NCBI GenBank assembly: GCA_022539475.1
Contig: VCMS01000458.1
Span: 1-28,200, forward strand
DNA from: Gracilaria domingensis
Taxonomy: Eukaryota; Rhodophyta; Florideophyceae; Gracilariales; Gracilariaceae
Direction of reading: 5' to 3'
DNA: 28,200 nucleotides
The position numbers and the translations under genes are program-made. Shown here in pieces: positions 9,540 to 19,876 of this stretch. Positions within the stretch are counted from its first letter, which is position 1. Each line of letters opens with the position of its first letter. The notes beneath the pieces are model-generated. The model searched no databases, was not told where the DNA came from, and saw only the letters and a program-made list of their open reading frames with translations.

Positions 9540-9554
9540 GTTTGCGCTGAAGCG

Positions 9555-12500
9555 ATGGATTCCACCGATGATGGAGAGGAGATACATCCTATTGACATGA
9601 GTGCTCCGCCTCCGGCGTTCCATGCATATGTCAGACTTTTCTTGGTTCTTCGCGATGCTTTGGCAAACAGCGATGGTGGCCCTGATCGGCCACGGGACGT
9701 GGGGTTTAGAGGGCTAATAGAGTTCTGCGCCGAGAACTATAAGCATATTCCGGAGGCAAGGAAGACTTTTGAGGAGGCCACTATCTCCAAGAACCTGCAG
9801 AACTTGACACTGCAACAGCTGCGAAAGAGTGTTGTGAATAACAAACCTGTGGAGCAACGATATCTTGTAACAAAGCTTCTTGACGAGAAGGACGGGGATG
9901 AGGACCAGAGATTCCGCGATTTTTTCCTTCTCTCTATGGATATGGGTATATACCTACCGGTGCGATGCCTGGTTGGTTATTTCATGACCAGGAGAAAGCA
10001 GGTTCTGAAGACAACAGTGTTCATCCCACCAACAGCTGTGAACCCATTTGAGGTCTTTATATACTTATCATACCTCGGCCACATAATGGGAGAGAACGAC
10101 AACATCAGAATGATGAAGAAGAAACAGCCGAAAAAGAAACGAAAAGTGAACCATGCACCATCTGTGTACATACCCACTTTTACGTCTTCTCCAAAGACAA
10201 CTGTGATCGACTGGGATTCGCTTTCAGTGAGGTCGTATGGGCATGGAGTTGTTTTGCGGCTCATCTTGGATACACGAACGTTCAGCACATGGTGAAACCA
10301 TACATTTACATGAATATGCAGACGTTGAAGTATACAGCGCTAGAGACACGGGAGTCTGGTTATGCCCCGCCGAGCCAGAGTACTCGATTCAACACACAGG
10401 ATGTGTCACAGAGCAGTACTAGTGGATCGATGGAGACCTTGAGTGATGAATGCGATACAAACCTGCGAATACTGGCTAAGGAATTTTTGACAGACCTCGA
10501 AACCATATGCACCCACGATAGCCTCTATAGCTTACGGGCTGATCAGATGAGGAACTGGATAGAGTTTTCGAAGATACGGATAGATACCGTATCTGGTTCT
10601 GACTCCGGTGATTGCCTGCTCGATTTCAGAAGTTTTCGGAGTTGCTATGGACACCGATACAGGATATGCGTCATGCGGCAGGGTTCCATGTCGGCATTTA
10701 CGCAAACCTGATACTGAACTGACGAAAACCCCTAAAACTTCCGGTAATGCCGAACCTTCTTCGACCAAGTCTGCCCCACCTCCACCTCGTCGAGAGTATA
10801 TGAACCTCGTGAGCTTCGATAGCGACGACTTCGAGAAGCCGGTGAATCTTGCGGAGCATGAATCTCGGGTTGCCGGTTACAACATCCAAAAGACTGGTAT
10901 TGAGCCGCCCATGAAGGGGATATCCAGTCTCCTTCGAATGAATATGGACAAGGTGTGGAAGGGGATGAGAAAGTCACACTTTGTAGCGTACAACTGTGAC
11001 ATGACGGACCTGAGGCACACACACGAAACGTTTGTGAATCAGAGTGAGATTTTATGGGGTGAGGCACAGCTTGTCCTAACAGACCCTCCCTTTAACACTC
11101 GAAGGAAGAGGAACAAACGGAATAGTGGTCACGATGTCTTCAGTGAGGAAGACATGATCCGTACGGCTGACTTAATAAGTTCGGCGCTTCGGTCAGGTGG
11201 GCACTTCATTATATTCTGTGCCATGGCACAGTTTCATGTGTGGCACAGGATACTTTCGGAAAGCGAGTACGAAAGATGAAGCTGGAAGCGAAGGTAAACC
11301 AGAACTCATGCCTTCGTTTAAAGTGGATGCGAATCCACTGGTGTTCATCCGGGATCGCAGTAATGTTGGAGGGAATCCACGGAAGTTTGGGATACAGCCC
11401 GTAACGGAGTACGCCGTTCATGGGGTGAAGCGTGGATTGCGACCATCGAGGAAGCCAGTCTTACTCCATTTGAGGAGAACAATTTCATTCCTTCCACTTT
11501 CCCGGCTAACAGGAATGTAATTGACCGGGTGCCCAAACCGAGAGCGGGGGAGTGGTTGACATGGAAGGTACATGAGCCAGGTAGTTCAGTACCAGGTGGG
11601 CAGTACATAAGACCGGAGCAGAAGTCGAGGGAGTTGATGAAGGAGTTGATATGTCGCTTCACAAGACCGGGTGATCTTGTCATGGACATGTTCGCGGGAA
11701 CTTTTTCTACGGGTATGGCGTGCCTATCGCTGACAAAGCATAGGAAGTTCTTGGGGTGCGAGAAGAATAGGCCATGTTTCAGCCATGCGAAGCACCATCT
11801 AACGACTCTTATGGCCAAGTTTTCGCGGGGGGAAGAATGACATCCTGATTGAACAGGAGGTGGTGGATGCGGCTTCAACGACTATGAACGGGTTCCACAT
11901 CGGGACCGAGGTCGGCTTGAATGGGAGGCTCCATTTGGATACCCCCAGTACCAAGTGATGCCTGACATATTACCAGTTCCTAGGAAGATACTGGAAGGAC
12001 TGGGACTTTGTCGACAAGTGTGGAGAGCATACTGTAGATCTTTGGGAGGGGAAGTACCGAGGAGCTCTGAATCTAATGGATATGCATATGCTGTTGACTG
12101 TTGAAGCCAATCGCTATCGCTTACATATAGCATCTTCTAAGATTCGACATCCCCGTGCTGGTATGGGGGTGTTCACGGAACATAAGATATTGGCTGGGGA
12201 AACTATCTGTCATTTTTATGGAACTTTGGTATACACGGATCTGACGAACCGGAAGGAAAGACACTTAACGTATGGAAGTGGCTGTCTGGGAGCCACTCCA
12301 GTGCGGTACAAGTTGTTTTCTATGATGGTCACTGTGACTGGTACGGAGTTTCTGCACCTGAGGAACAGACCAGGACAGGCTCAGGATAGAAAGGAGAGCG
12401 AAGTCTACATTGTCCCGGCGCCTTTTTGTATCGGGGGCTACATTAACGACGCCGGATATCATGCCGGGGATCCCGATTTATCGGAGCCCCGGTCAAACAG

Positions 12501-12680
12501 GACTCGAAGTGCCAATGTGCAGGTGGTGGAAGCGAAGTCCGTGATACAGTTAAGTCAGACCTTTCTAACTATGCTCTACTTCGTTGTAGAGCAGTAAGAG
12601 ATATTGAGAGGGGCGAAGAGTTGTATTTCAACTACGGAGAGCAGTACGCCTGGGACTGGGCTCTGACATTGGAGCAATAG
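9555..12680 (+). pseudogene. DNA N6/N4-methyltransferase-SET fusion, unit A copy (frameshifted)
   Basis: Same gene as 24821-27958, where the domains are described. Motif IV DPPF is at 11082-11093, the motif I region DMFAGTFSTGMAC is near 11685, and the SET domain runs from about 12110 to the stop at 12678-12680. Relative to unit B this copy lacks 12 bases in about ten places (near 10185, 10611, 10702, 11262, 11451, 11815, 11883, 11964, 11974 and 12553). All are 1- or 2-base losses, so the frame is broken repeatedly and pieces appear as separate open frames (9555-10295, 10289-10711, 10608-11279, 11197-11520, 11529-11840, 12076-12597). It lacks the two stops of unit B, and its motif I keeps Gly where unit B has Asp. 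It therefore helps to define the ancestral protein. Confidence 0.82.
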
Positions 12681-12919
12681 ATGAGTTCAGTACCGAATAG
12701 AAAGTAAATATGCTTGTGAGTGTTGCAGCTGCCTGCAATACGCGTTGTTGTACATGTACACTGGAGCTCTTCATCTGTAACGGCGATATTTGCGACCCAT
12801 TGGGACCTCAAATTCCTAAAAAGCAGGAACTGCGGAGTCTCCCGGAATATCTGAACCATGCACCCCCCACCCCCTCCCCCTCCCAACAATTTGTTTCATT
12901 ACCCGTTTATCTCCACAAC
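12681..12919. promoter_or_regulatory. Conserved spacer with C-rich tract before the third gene, unit A
   Basis: This stretch lies between the SET stop and ATG 12920. It is conserved at 27959-28200 in unit B. It holds a pyrimidine-rich tract at about 12861-12893 (runs of C broken by A or T), about 30 bases before the start of the next gene. In unit B the tract is longer. It is probably the 3' end of the SET transcript plus the promoter or leader of the unknown gene. Confidence 0.45.
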
Positions 12920-15307
12920 ATGGGTATAACGCCGAGAAAGCGAAATAGTACGCAGCGGAACAAGAGTGGACAGAAGAAGAGAAGAGCATCGGATGATACG
13001 AATCAGGCTACAAGCACCGCACTTCCTAAACGGAAGTCGTCCTCGACGAAGGAGAGAGTCAGTGGCGTCCTTCTACAGGCTCTCTCGCCCATCTCGCAGC
13101 GGAGCGTCTTCCGGGATTGCGTCAAGAATTCGTGGATCAGCGAACGATGTCGTGCCGTCAACTGCCGATAATGCAAATCGTGCATCTGTCTCTGCTCCTC
13201 AAGAAGATGAGGTAACTCGGCCCAGCGGGTCAGGACAGGAGGGCATGACAACTGGAACTGAAGAGGTTCGTATGACACCAAAACCTTCATGTCCCCGGCC
13301 GATATCGAAGACCGGAGCTACTGGGGCGCGGGTTACGCCGCCCAGTGGATCTGGACAACAAGGGACAATGACGAGAAGTCGTGAGAGCCCTAGTATATTA
13401 AGATCGTCACGTCCCTCCTGTCTTCTAGAACTGGGGCCGCTATGAATCGTATTATGCCTCGCAATGGGTCCGGACAAGGAGAAGACAATAAGAAATCGAG
13501 AGACAACTGATAGACGAGTTACTTTCGACCTTCCCCTCTTTCCAGAACGGGGGCCGTTGCAGCTCGTACGAGGCCCAATTCATCTGATATACCATGCCAT
13601 GGAGGAGGACAGACACGGGAGTTGGAGCTCGGAGCCGTGCCAAGGGTGGACACAGAACGCCTGCAGCCTCTCGTGTCTAAGGCTATGGCACATGAGGATA
13701 GTTCCGATAACGAAATAACACCGAATCCTGCGGCATTACCGGGGCCTGTCGCCGAAGAAGCTAGGGAAATAACGGAAGATATCCAAACTGGTGTGAATTC
13801 AAGCTCTATGAACAGACCTGATCTTTTAAATGAACTGAATTGCTTGAAAGAAAAGGTTAAGACGCTACAAGAGGACTTGATGGTTCGGGGAATTCTAGTG
13901 AAGGTCGCCCAAGAGCAGAGTACGGCTTTGAAAAAGAGGCTTGAAGAGAAGGATTAGTCATTGAAGGGCTAAGAGGGCACTGAAACAGGAGGGAGATAGG
14001 AGTACACGTGCTGGTGAACCTGGGCAGACAGGTCGAAAGAAGCATAAAATTGAGGTGTGCGACGAGTTTCGAGGGGTTGCTCGAGCAGTGTATCACAACA
14101 TGCTGACGTGGGCAAGGAGAGAAACAAGTGAGCTATGGCTCGAAGGTGAGTCGCTCACCCGAAATTGGGGTAACCGTGCCGAGAAGGTGGAAGACGCAAC
14201 TGAGAGTGGGGAAGGGCTTATTGAGCCGGAGGAAGGTGGTTCATACATGGTTCCTAAAAACCCCGTGGAGCTCTTGGGCAGTTTTGGCATGTTCACACCG
14301 TCGGTAGAGGGGGGGCCAGATGCTTTGCTGAAGAAAATGGTTGAAAGCGAGTTGAAGGAGTTGAGCTGGGAAGGTATTAGAAAAGCATCTCTTACCGACA
14401 GGTGTATACTGGAACTTTGTGCAGATATGTGCCTTAGGCAGAGAATGCGGCAGACCATGAGTGACGTCGTGGGCGTTCGTAAGAGAAATACGAGGGATAA
14501 ACTATTTCTGCTCCTGGGGTACGATCTGATTTGGAGAAGAACAAAGCTGGTAGAAGAGAATGCTGACGAACTCACAATGCAGTTGAAGGAAGCGCAGGAG
14601 AACATACTGCGTCTTGACGAAAATGGTGTACCGAACACTTCATGGTGGAGAAAAGCCCCATTTGTTCGTCTAAAGTACTCCAATGCGGACAATGTCGAGG
14701 ATATGCCGACGGAAGATCAAGACTTGTTCTTCCGAAACCGTGTCGGGGTACAAGTGCTGAAGGAGTTTATTGGGTATGATGTGGAAGACAAGGATACGGG
14801 CACCTTTTTAGATGGCACAATACTGTTGCTCGCACGTTTGGACGCTTGGGTGTTGACGGTTGTGAGCCTTCTAAGTACGGATGTGTCAAGGGGTGGCCAG
14901 AGACAGAAACTGTTTACAAAGAAGTTTGCCGAACTGCTACCTCTGTGTTTAAAGAATGTTCTGGGGGATGTTAGGCAACGTGTCTTGAGGACCAATTCCA
15001 GCGAGTTTCATAATTTTGGAACGACAACGGAAGATTGGACTAAGGTTCTTGGTAATGAATGAGAGAGGCTACATTTGGATATCGAATGCCGTCGAACGGA
15101 AGACTTTACCTCACTGTGAAAGAACAATTTTTTATTGACAGTGTGAGCCGAAGATTGGGGTCTATTAGCGATTGCTTCGTTGGTGAATGCGAGGAAGGGG
15201 ATATGGAGTTCAAGGAAATGGACATGAACGATTTCGGAAGTAACACAGGATCACAAGAAAAGGCACCACAAGGTGAACATGTAGAGGATGGAGCCCTTAA
15301 TGTTTAA
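12920..15307 (+). pseudogene. Unknown basic/coiled-coil protein of the element (frameshifted)
   Basis: I do not recognise a family. The start at 12920 (MGITPRKRNSTQRNK) begins a Lys/Arg/Ser-rich N-terminus. The frame then moves to the next register near 13050, passes through a Gly-Ser-Gly-Gln repeat region (13221-13579), and returns to the first register around 13620. A heptad-like coiled coil follows (LNELNCLKEKVKTLQEDL, about 13825-13880), ending at a stop at 13957. A further shift leads to a 335-codon alpha-helical segment (14055-15062), and one more frame carries the acidic C-terminus (15059-15307). Several frame changes over about 800 codons show decay. It is co-directional with the methyltransferase-SET gene and ends 22 bases from the transposase stop, tail to tail. 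A DNA-binding or accessory transposition role is possible but not shown. Confidence 0.55.
13221..13579 (+). repeat. Three tandem repeats of about 120 bp inside the third gene
   Basis: CCCAGCGGGTCAGGACA at 13221, CCCAGTGGATCTGGACA at 13341 and CGCAATGGGTCCGGACA at 13460 mark three imperfect units with periods of 120 and 119 bases. Their ends are also alike (near GATATCGAAGACCGG, TCTTCTAGAACTGGG and TTTCCAGAACGGGG). They encode repeated P-x-GSGQ segments. The 119-base step would itself shift the frame, which fits the register change seen there. Confidence 0.7.
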
Positions 15308-15328
15308 GGCTGTACAAGATCAACGTGC

Positions 15329-18300
15329 TCAGTTGGTCTTCATCTGAATCATGATAGAATCGATTGATGTAGAATCGGTGTTGAAACCATTGAAGTGGAG
15401 GACAAAAAGGTGGGGCAGGGTAGTTTGATCGAACACATGGACAGTTCCCTGTAGTGCAGAAGCCGGAACCATCCCGTACCAAGGAGTTAACTCTACGATA
15501 GTCTCCGCTTTGGAATGACGAGGGAACGGAAGAGTGTGGTTCTTTTCATCGTTTGTAGCCCACCCTAAAGATATGCATTTCAATATGTGGTCGATGTTTG
15601 TTGCGGGGGGTAAAACTTCGAAATACCGGACGAATGCCACCTCTGGTGCGGTAAGTGCAGAATCAAGGAGAGATATTCGAATCAGAGCGACTACCTGGGC
15701 AACCCAAGTCTCTGAATCTTCTCCGCTTACCAATACAGTGGAAAACTTTGGCTTTCTACTGGGACCAAATGCTGGAGAAGCGAAGACACGTTGGATGATG
15801 GGGTATTTGGGTCGTCCCAGCTTAAGTGCCTTAGAAGACGAATCGAAGTGTTCAAGAGTCGGAACGAAACCGCCTTTCACGAGGGCCGAATTCACCAGAG
15901 TTATCCTTGTCTTTTCTGGGAAGTATGTAATAGAGTGCTCATCCAGTGTTTCTTTCACGAGACTGAGGAAAGGAGGAAGGGCCTGTTCACCAATTTGATC
16001 AAGAATCGACCTTGTGTCCGTACTTGAGAACATTTCTCTAACAGCAGTGCATGTTTTTGAACTGGACATACTTGAAACACAATGTTGAAGAGCTCGTAAA
16101 GTGAAAGAACGCCCTCTCATTGCAAACCGAGGAAGCTGTGTGGAAGTTCCTGGTAAACCTGGATTACGCTGGTAAGGAGTATTGCCATTCCATTGCTTTC
16201 TAACATGTCCGTGCTCAATGGAGCGAATACTCTCCTCCACAGCCGTTGCTGTTCTTCTGGACGTCTTTTTGTAGTGTCTCTTAAATAGCAGTGTGCATGT
16301 TCGTATATGCCTGCGTCGTAGTACTTGATACTTCCCAGACGGCGAATATCGTCCACGAGATGATCGAGAAGATGATACTTCAGAGTTCCCAGTCTGGAGG
16401 GATGAAAATCCGCCAGAGTCTTTGTTGCGGAACGCTTGAAGGTTTCAATCTCCGAACTAAGACACAGGAGAGAGCTTTCAGTCCAATACGGGTCACGATT
16501 GTATCTGAATAAGGTCGAGAGCAAGTCCGAGTACTGAGAGAAAACGGTTGTGATTGGGGCAACGTCCTGTTCTCCACAGCATATGTCAAAGAATGCTCCT
16601 ATGAAGGGAAAGACCATGTCAAGTGCTTTGTAGTTTTTGGCCTCCAGCATTCCACGGAGACCGTCTTTCGTGAAGATACCATTCAAAGATTTGCCTTTCT
16701 CCTGCGTGGAGAAATCGATATGTAAACCTTTGGCAGGAGAATCGCGTTCTATGGCAGCTAGAATTGCGTTTGCATGGTTGAGGAGTTGGGTGCGTATCGT
16801 TCGAAATGAACGCGATGCAGATGTTCCTATTGTGGTGCACAGGGTGTCTGACTGCAGTCTCTCGATTGTGGCCGTTTTTATCAACTTTGAGATGCCGAGA
16901 TGCAAGTTGTGTAATGGTTCGAATGAGAACAGACTGTATGGAGACAATCCCGGGATCATTCCAAGGCTTACGGAAGTTTCGAGGAACGAAGGAATGAGAG
17001 ATATGGAATTTGAACGCATCAGAGTATCCGCTTGAGATCTCCTCTCCCTCGCAGGACGTGGACGTCTTTCCGCCTCGTCTTTTTGTGCATGTTGCAAGAT
17101 AGCTGTGTATGTCTTTCGGATGCTTTTCGTGTGCTTTTGAGAACGTCCGTTGAATGAGGTGGGAATAGGACTGCATAAAGATGAGCGAGGGGCTTTGCAT
17201 CTATGACACGGGCTTTCCGTTTTGGTCCCATGAAGAATGGACAGAATGTCCTTAGCCTCAGGAATATCCGCACAATAACTTGCAAGCAGAGGATGGCACA
17301 CTCGACTTAGTTTGTCTTCCCCGATGAACTGAAAACCTTTCTGCGTGAGATTTAGAATGGGCTCCAGGACTTGATGAAGAGATTCTTGAAGGATTTGCAT
17401 CCTGGACTCGCGTAGAGACTTGCTAGAAACGAATGGCATTGCGTCTGCTTCAGATGCGGATACCTCGATCAGTGTGGTAGGGAAGTATGCCACTACTGTG
17501 AGGTCATCACGGATACACTTACGGCGAAGCTCGTCGGAAAAGTTGAGAAATATGAGGTGAAGAGGATAGGCGGTAACCGATGTTTGCTTTAGAGTTGTTG
17601 AAGACTTATCGGTGTATACCTGCAGAAGACCTACGAAAGATTCACTGTAACTTATTTCTTGGGAGTACCACACTATTCTACTATCCAAAGAGCCCATGAC
17701 CATTTCCTTAAGTTTTGAGGTGGCGTCTCTTGCGAGAGAGCCGGACATGGGGTGAGATATTTTCGTGGAGTGGGTCTGAGGTATAGGGTGGAAGAATGTG
17801 TTTTCGTTGTTAGCCAACTGGAGCTGTTTCACAAGTGTCTGAACGGGGTCTCTCGTGTAGAGGGTGGCGCTGAACTTACATCCTTCTGGTGAGACAGTTC
17901 TGCGATTGAAACCGTCCTTTGAGGCGTATCGTTCGAAAATGGCGTTCTTCAGTTCTGTACAGCGGTTGGAACTTGTTATGGTCTCGTTGAATCGCTTTTG
18001 CGAGAATCGCGGGTCCCGAAGTAGCCCAATTAGCTCGTCCGCCTAACGATGACCAAGGTTGGAAGCTACTGAAGCCAGACAAACCGTGAGATAATCCATA
18101 TGCAAATCACCAAGGGCCTCCTCAGAAGGCACTGGGCGGGAACTGCTTCCGTGTTCTCGCTCTAATGACGCGGGACCCGGGGAAGGAGAAACACAATGCG
18201 AAGTGTCCGGAATGAGAGGGGCACACGGAGTGGGGTCAACGATGTCCTCGGACACCGGAGGCTCGGGAAGGCGACAAGGGGCAGTGACCGTTTCGGAAGA

Positions 18301-18576
18301 TGCGGGCGCGGGCGCGGAAAGCTTGAGACGCTTGCTTCTCCGAATGGGCTGCCTATTGTCGTCTTCCAGGGCTGCTTTCAGACGAAACGGGCAATGGTTG
18401 ACATGCTGTTGAAGAGATAAGACTCCTCGGCGAGTAACGAAGGGGCACCCACGCTTCTTATGTGTACAGTAGTAGACCGTGGGAAGAAGAAATGAACGAG
18501 AAACGACGACAAGGACTGCAAGAGAAGGTCGTCCGAAGGGAGAAGGAGGTCGAGCGACAGTCAATATCGACGTCAT
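15329..18576 (-). pseudogene. Plavaka/Tnp2-like (CACTA-related) transposase, one stop and one frame change
   Basis: This DDE-type transposase would move the element. From ATG 18576: a C2HC zinc finger (C37, C44, H58, C62, in the YYCTHKKRGCPF segment), a Pro/Ser-rich linker, an in-frame TAG at 18043-18045, then the same frame continues (ADELIGLLRDPRFSQKRF) to 16117. The body has QVYTDKSST with a probable catalytic Asp, AYPLHLIFLNF, CHPLLASYCADIPEAKD with a second Asp, a Cys-x2-Cys (SPCHRCKAPR), FEPLHNLHLGISK and LGTLKYHLLDHLVDDIRRLG. This motif order is typical of Plavaka transposases of fungi and oomycetes. The C-terminal portion (15329 to about 16240, with VRYFEVLPP and ELTPWYGMV) is in another register, through a frameshift or an undetected intron. 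Two lesions make it probably inactive. Confidence 0.75.
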
Positions 18577-18811
18577 GCTCAGAACGGAGAATATATTTTG
18601 AGTTTAAATCACGTGCTTTCGTTCAAAAAGGAACGTAGGTACACGTCGACCTCAACACAAGGGTGTACTTCTCGTATTATCTACCACTGGTTATAAACCT
18701 CTGGTTTCCCAACGTTGTACGCTGTACACCTGTCTAATCTCGCACAGAAAAATAAATCTCTTCCCTCCGCCGCCGCTGCCGCGCCTCCGGCGTCCGACCT
18801 ACCGTTACCGT

Positions 18812-18888
18812 CGTGACCCGTGCCATCTACCTCCTCGCGTTCTACTCCGACCGAGTAGAACGCGAGCATATGGATGGCACGGATCACG
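18812..18888. repeat. Long hairpin with 36-bp arms
   Basis: The left arm is 18812-18847, the loop CGACC and the right arm 18853-18888. About 31 of 36 positions pair by eye, including the exact inner CTCGCGTTCTACTC. The hairpin gives mirrored short open frames on the two strands, which are by-products of the palindrome. Confidence 0.85.
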
Positions 18889-19151
18889 AATGGCGCTTCG
18901 TCGTACCTTTCTCCGACCTCGCACCTGCTACGAAGTACAGGGCGGGGAAGAGAATGAGGTACGCTTCATGTCCGCCTAATGGACGCCTCCATAAAGCGGA
19001 CATCATCCGTATCTCACGGATGTATTCCGTGCAGTCTTTTCGTACGTGCTTCCATATCTTTCTACGTATCTTTGTTCTACACTAACCAATCCTCACCACG
19101 TCTCTTCGCGCTCTGCGACATGTAAACGGCAGGAAAAAGGCTTTGGGTTAC

Positions 19152-19292
19152 TTTTGCGAGTTACTAGGTCCCTCGACTTTTCTAGCGCAACGTTTCTGTT
19201 TTGCTCTTATCAATGGTACGTTCTATCGCATTTCAACTGTATCCAACGGAGCATTGACTAACTTATGGATACTTTCTGCTTGCGTATACAGG
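19152..19292 (+). repeat. Direct repeat, copy 1 (141 bp)
   Basis: Begins TTTTGCGAGTTACTAGGTCC and ends TGCGTATACAGG. It matches 19526-19665 with about six differences, including one extra base. The two copies start 374 bp apart. Confidence 0.9.
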
Positions 19293-19525
19293 AAAACGAC
19301 CAATTTCATTTCGTCTCTCAAGCTCGATCTCTGGCTGTTCGGGATAGGCGATTCTGGTACTTGGTTGGGACATAGGCTGCTCTTTCGTTTATCGCATATT
19401 GAGGTATGTTTGCTGCATGGGCATTCTTGGTGTCCTTGGTTGTGAGTTCTCGCTTCGACACCTTTCGCGGTTTACGATGATGGTGGGCTGGTAATCTAAC
19501 CGATCCCTTTCCTTCTTCTTTTTCA

Positions 19526-19665
19526 TTTTGCGAGTTACTAGGTCCCTCGACTTTTCTAGCGCAACGTTTCTGTTTTGCTTTATCAATGGTACGTTCCATC
19601 GCATTTCAAATGTATCCAACGGATCATTGACTAACTTATGGATACTTTCCGCTTGCGTATACAGG
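19526..19665 (+). repeat. Direct repeat, copy 2 (140 bp)
   Basis: Second copy of the repeat at 19152-19292, in the same orientation, with the same ends. No coding content is recognised. Confidence 0.9.
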
Positions 19666-19719
19666 TAAATGACTTTTGATGCGTACGTAGCTCACGAGTT
19701 GCAGGTGCAGGTTCCTCAA

Positions 19720-19753
19720 GTAGGGAACCATGCATCTGGGCATGGTTCCCTAC
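19720..19753. repeat. Perfect hairpin, 14-bp arms
   Basis: GTAGGGAACCATGC, a 6-base loop, then the exact inverse. First of three hairpins in about 160 bp. Confidence 0.9.
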
Positions 19754-19763
19754 ATGACGAACG

Positions 19764-19796
19764 GAGAGGATGAGGCGCTTCGCGCCTCATCCTCTC
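19764..19796. repeat. Perfect hairpin, 15-bp arms, 3-base loop
   Basis: GAGAGGATGAGGCGC, loop TTC, then the exact inverse. It lies only 10 bases after the previous hairpin and has unrelated sequence. Confidence 0.9.
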
Positions 19797-19830
19797 GGAG
19801 TGCGTATGTGTTCTACCGTTACCGCAATTT

Positions 19831-19876
19831 GGTGCAGGTGCCCTCTGCGGCATCTGCCGCAGATTGCGCCTACACC
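19831..19876. repeat. Hairpin, 21-bp arms with four mismatches
   Basis: GGTGCAGGTGCCCTCTGCGGC pairs with the inverse at 19856-19876 across a 4-base loop. Two of the mismatches would be G-T pairs in RNA. Confidence 0.8.

Larger units (their letters stand above)
8688..9554. promoter_or_regulatory. Palindromic bidirectional promoter region, unit A
   Basis: This 867-bp spacer separates the divergent ParB/oxygenase and methyltransferase-SET genes. Its outer ends are inverted copies of each other (8750-8845 and 9441-9539), each carrying a TTTAAA TATA-like core. A GC-rich palindrome lies at the centre (9043-9275). In the right half TTTAAA lies about 35 bases before ATG 9555, and in the left half about 80 bases before ATG 8687. 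Both genes therefore appear to be read from nearly identical promoter/leader sequence. Function is inferred from position and symmetry. Confidence 0.55.
4769..18576. mobile_element. Large DNA transposon-like unit A with modification cassette
   Basis: This unit contains a ParB/oxygenase gene (minus), a bidirectional palindromic promoter, a methyltransferase-SET gene (plus), an unknown gene (plus) and a Plavaka-like transposase (minus). Sequence from about 6020 to 12915 recurs at about 20272-28200 in the same order and orientation, with only scattered differences, so the cassette has moved or duplicated as a block. Coordinates given are the outermost coding ends; the true termini are not resolved. 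That the transposase and the cassette form one element is inferred from adjacency. The spacer that precedes the unknown gene is also conserved in unit B, which supports the unknown gene being part of the element. Confidence 0.6.

Noticed and set aside
15329..18576. KDZ (Kyakuja-Dileera-Zisupton) transposase, known to travel with TET/JBP oxygenases
   Set aside because: The N-terminal zinc finger and the YTDKSS, CHPLLASYCADIPE and CxxC order fit Plavaka/Tnp2 better; no KDZ zinc-binding pattern was seen.
18681..19085. Paired open frames beginning MIRAIHMLAFYS and MTRAIYLLAFYS
   Set aside because: Their similar starts arise from the two arms of one hairpin, not from duplicated genes.
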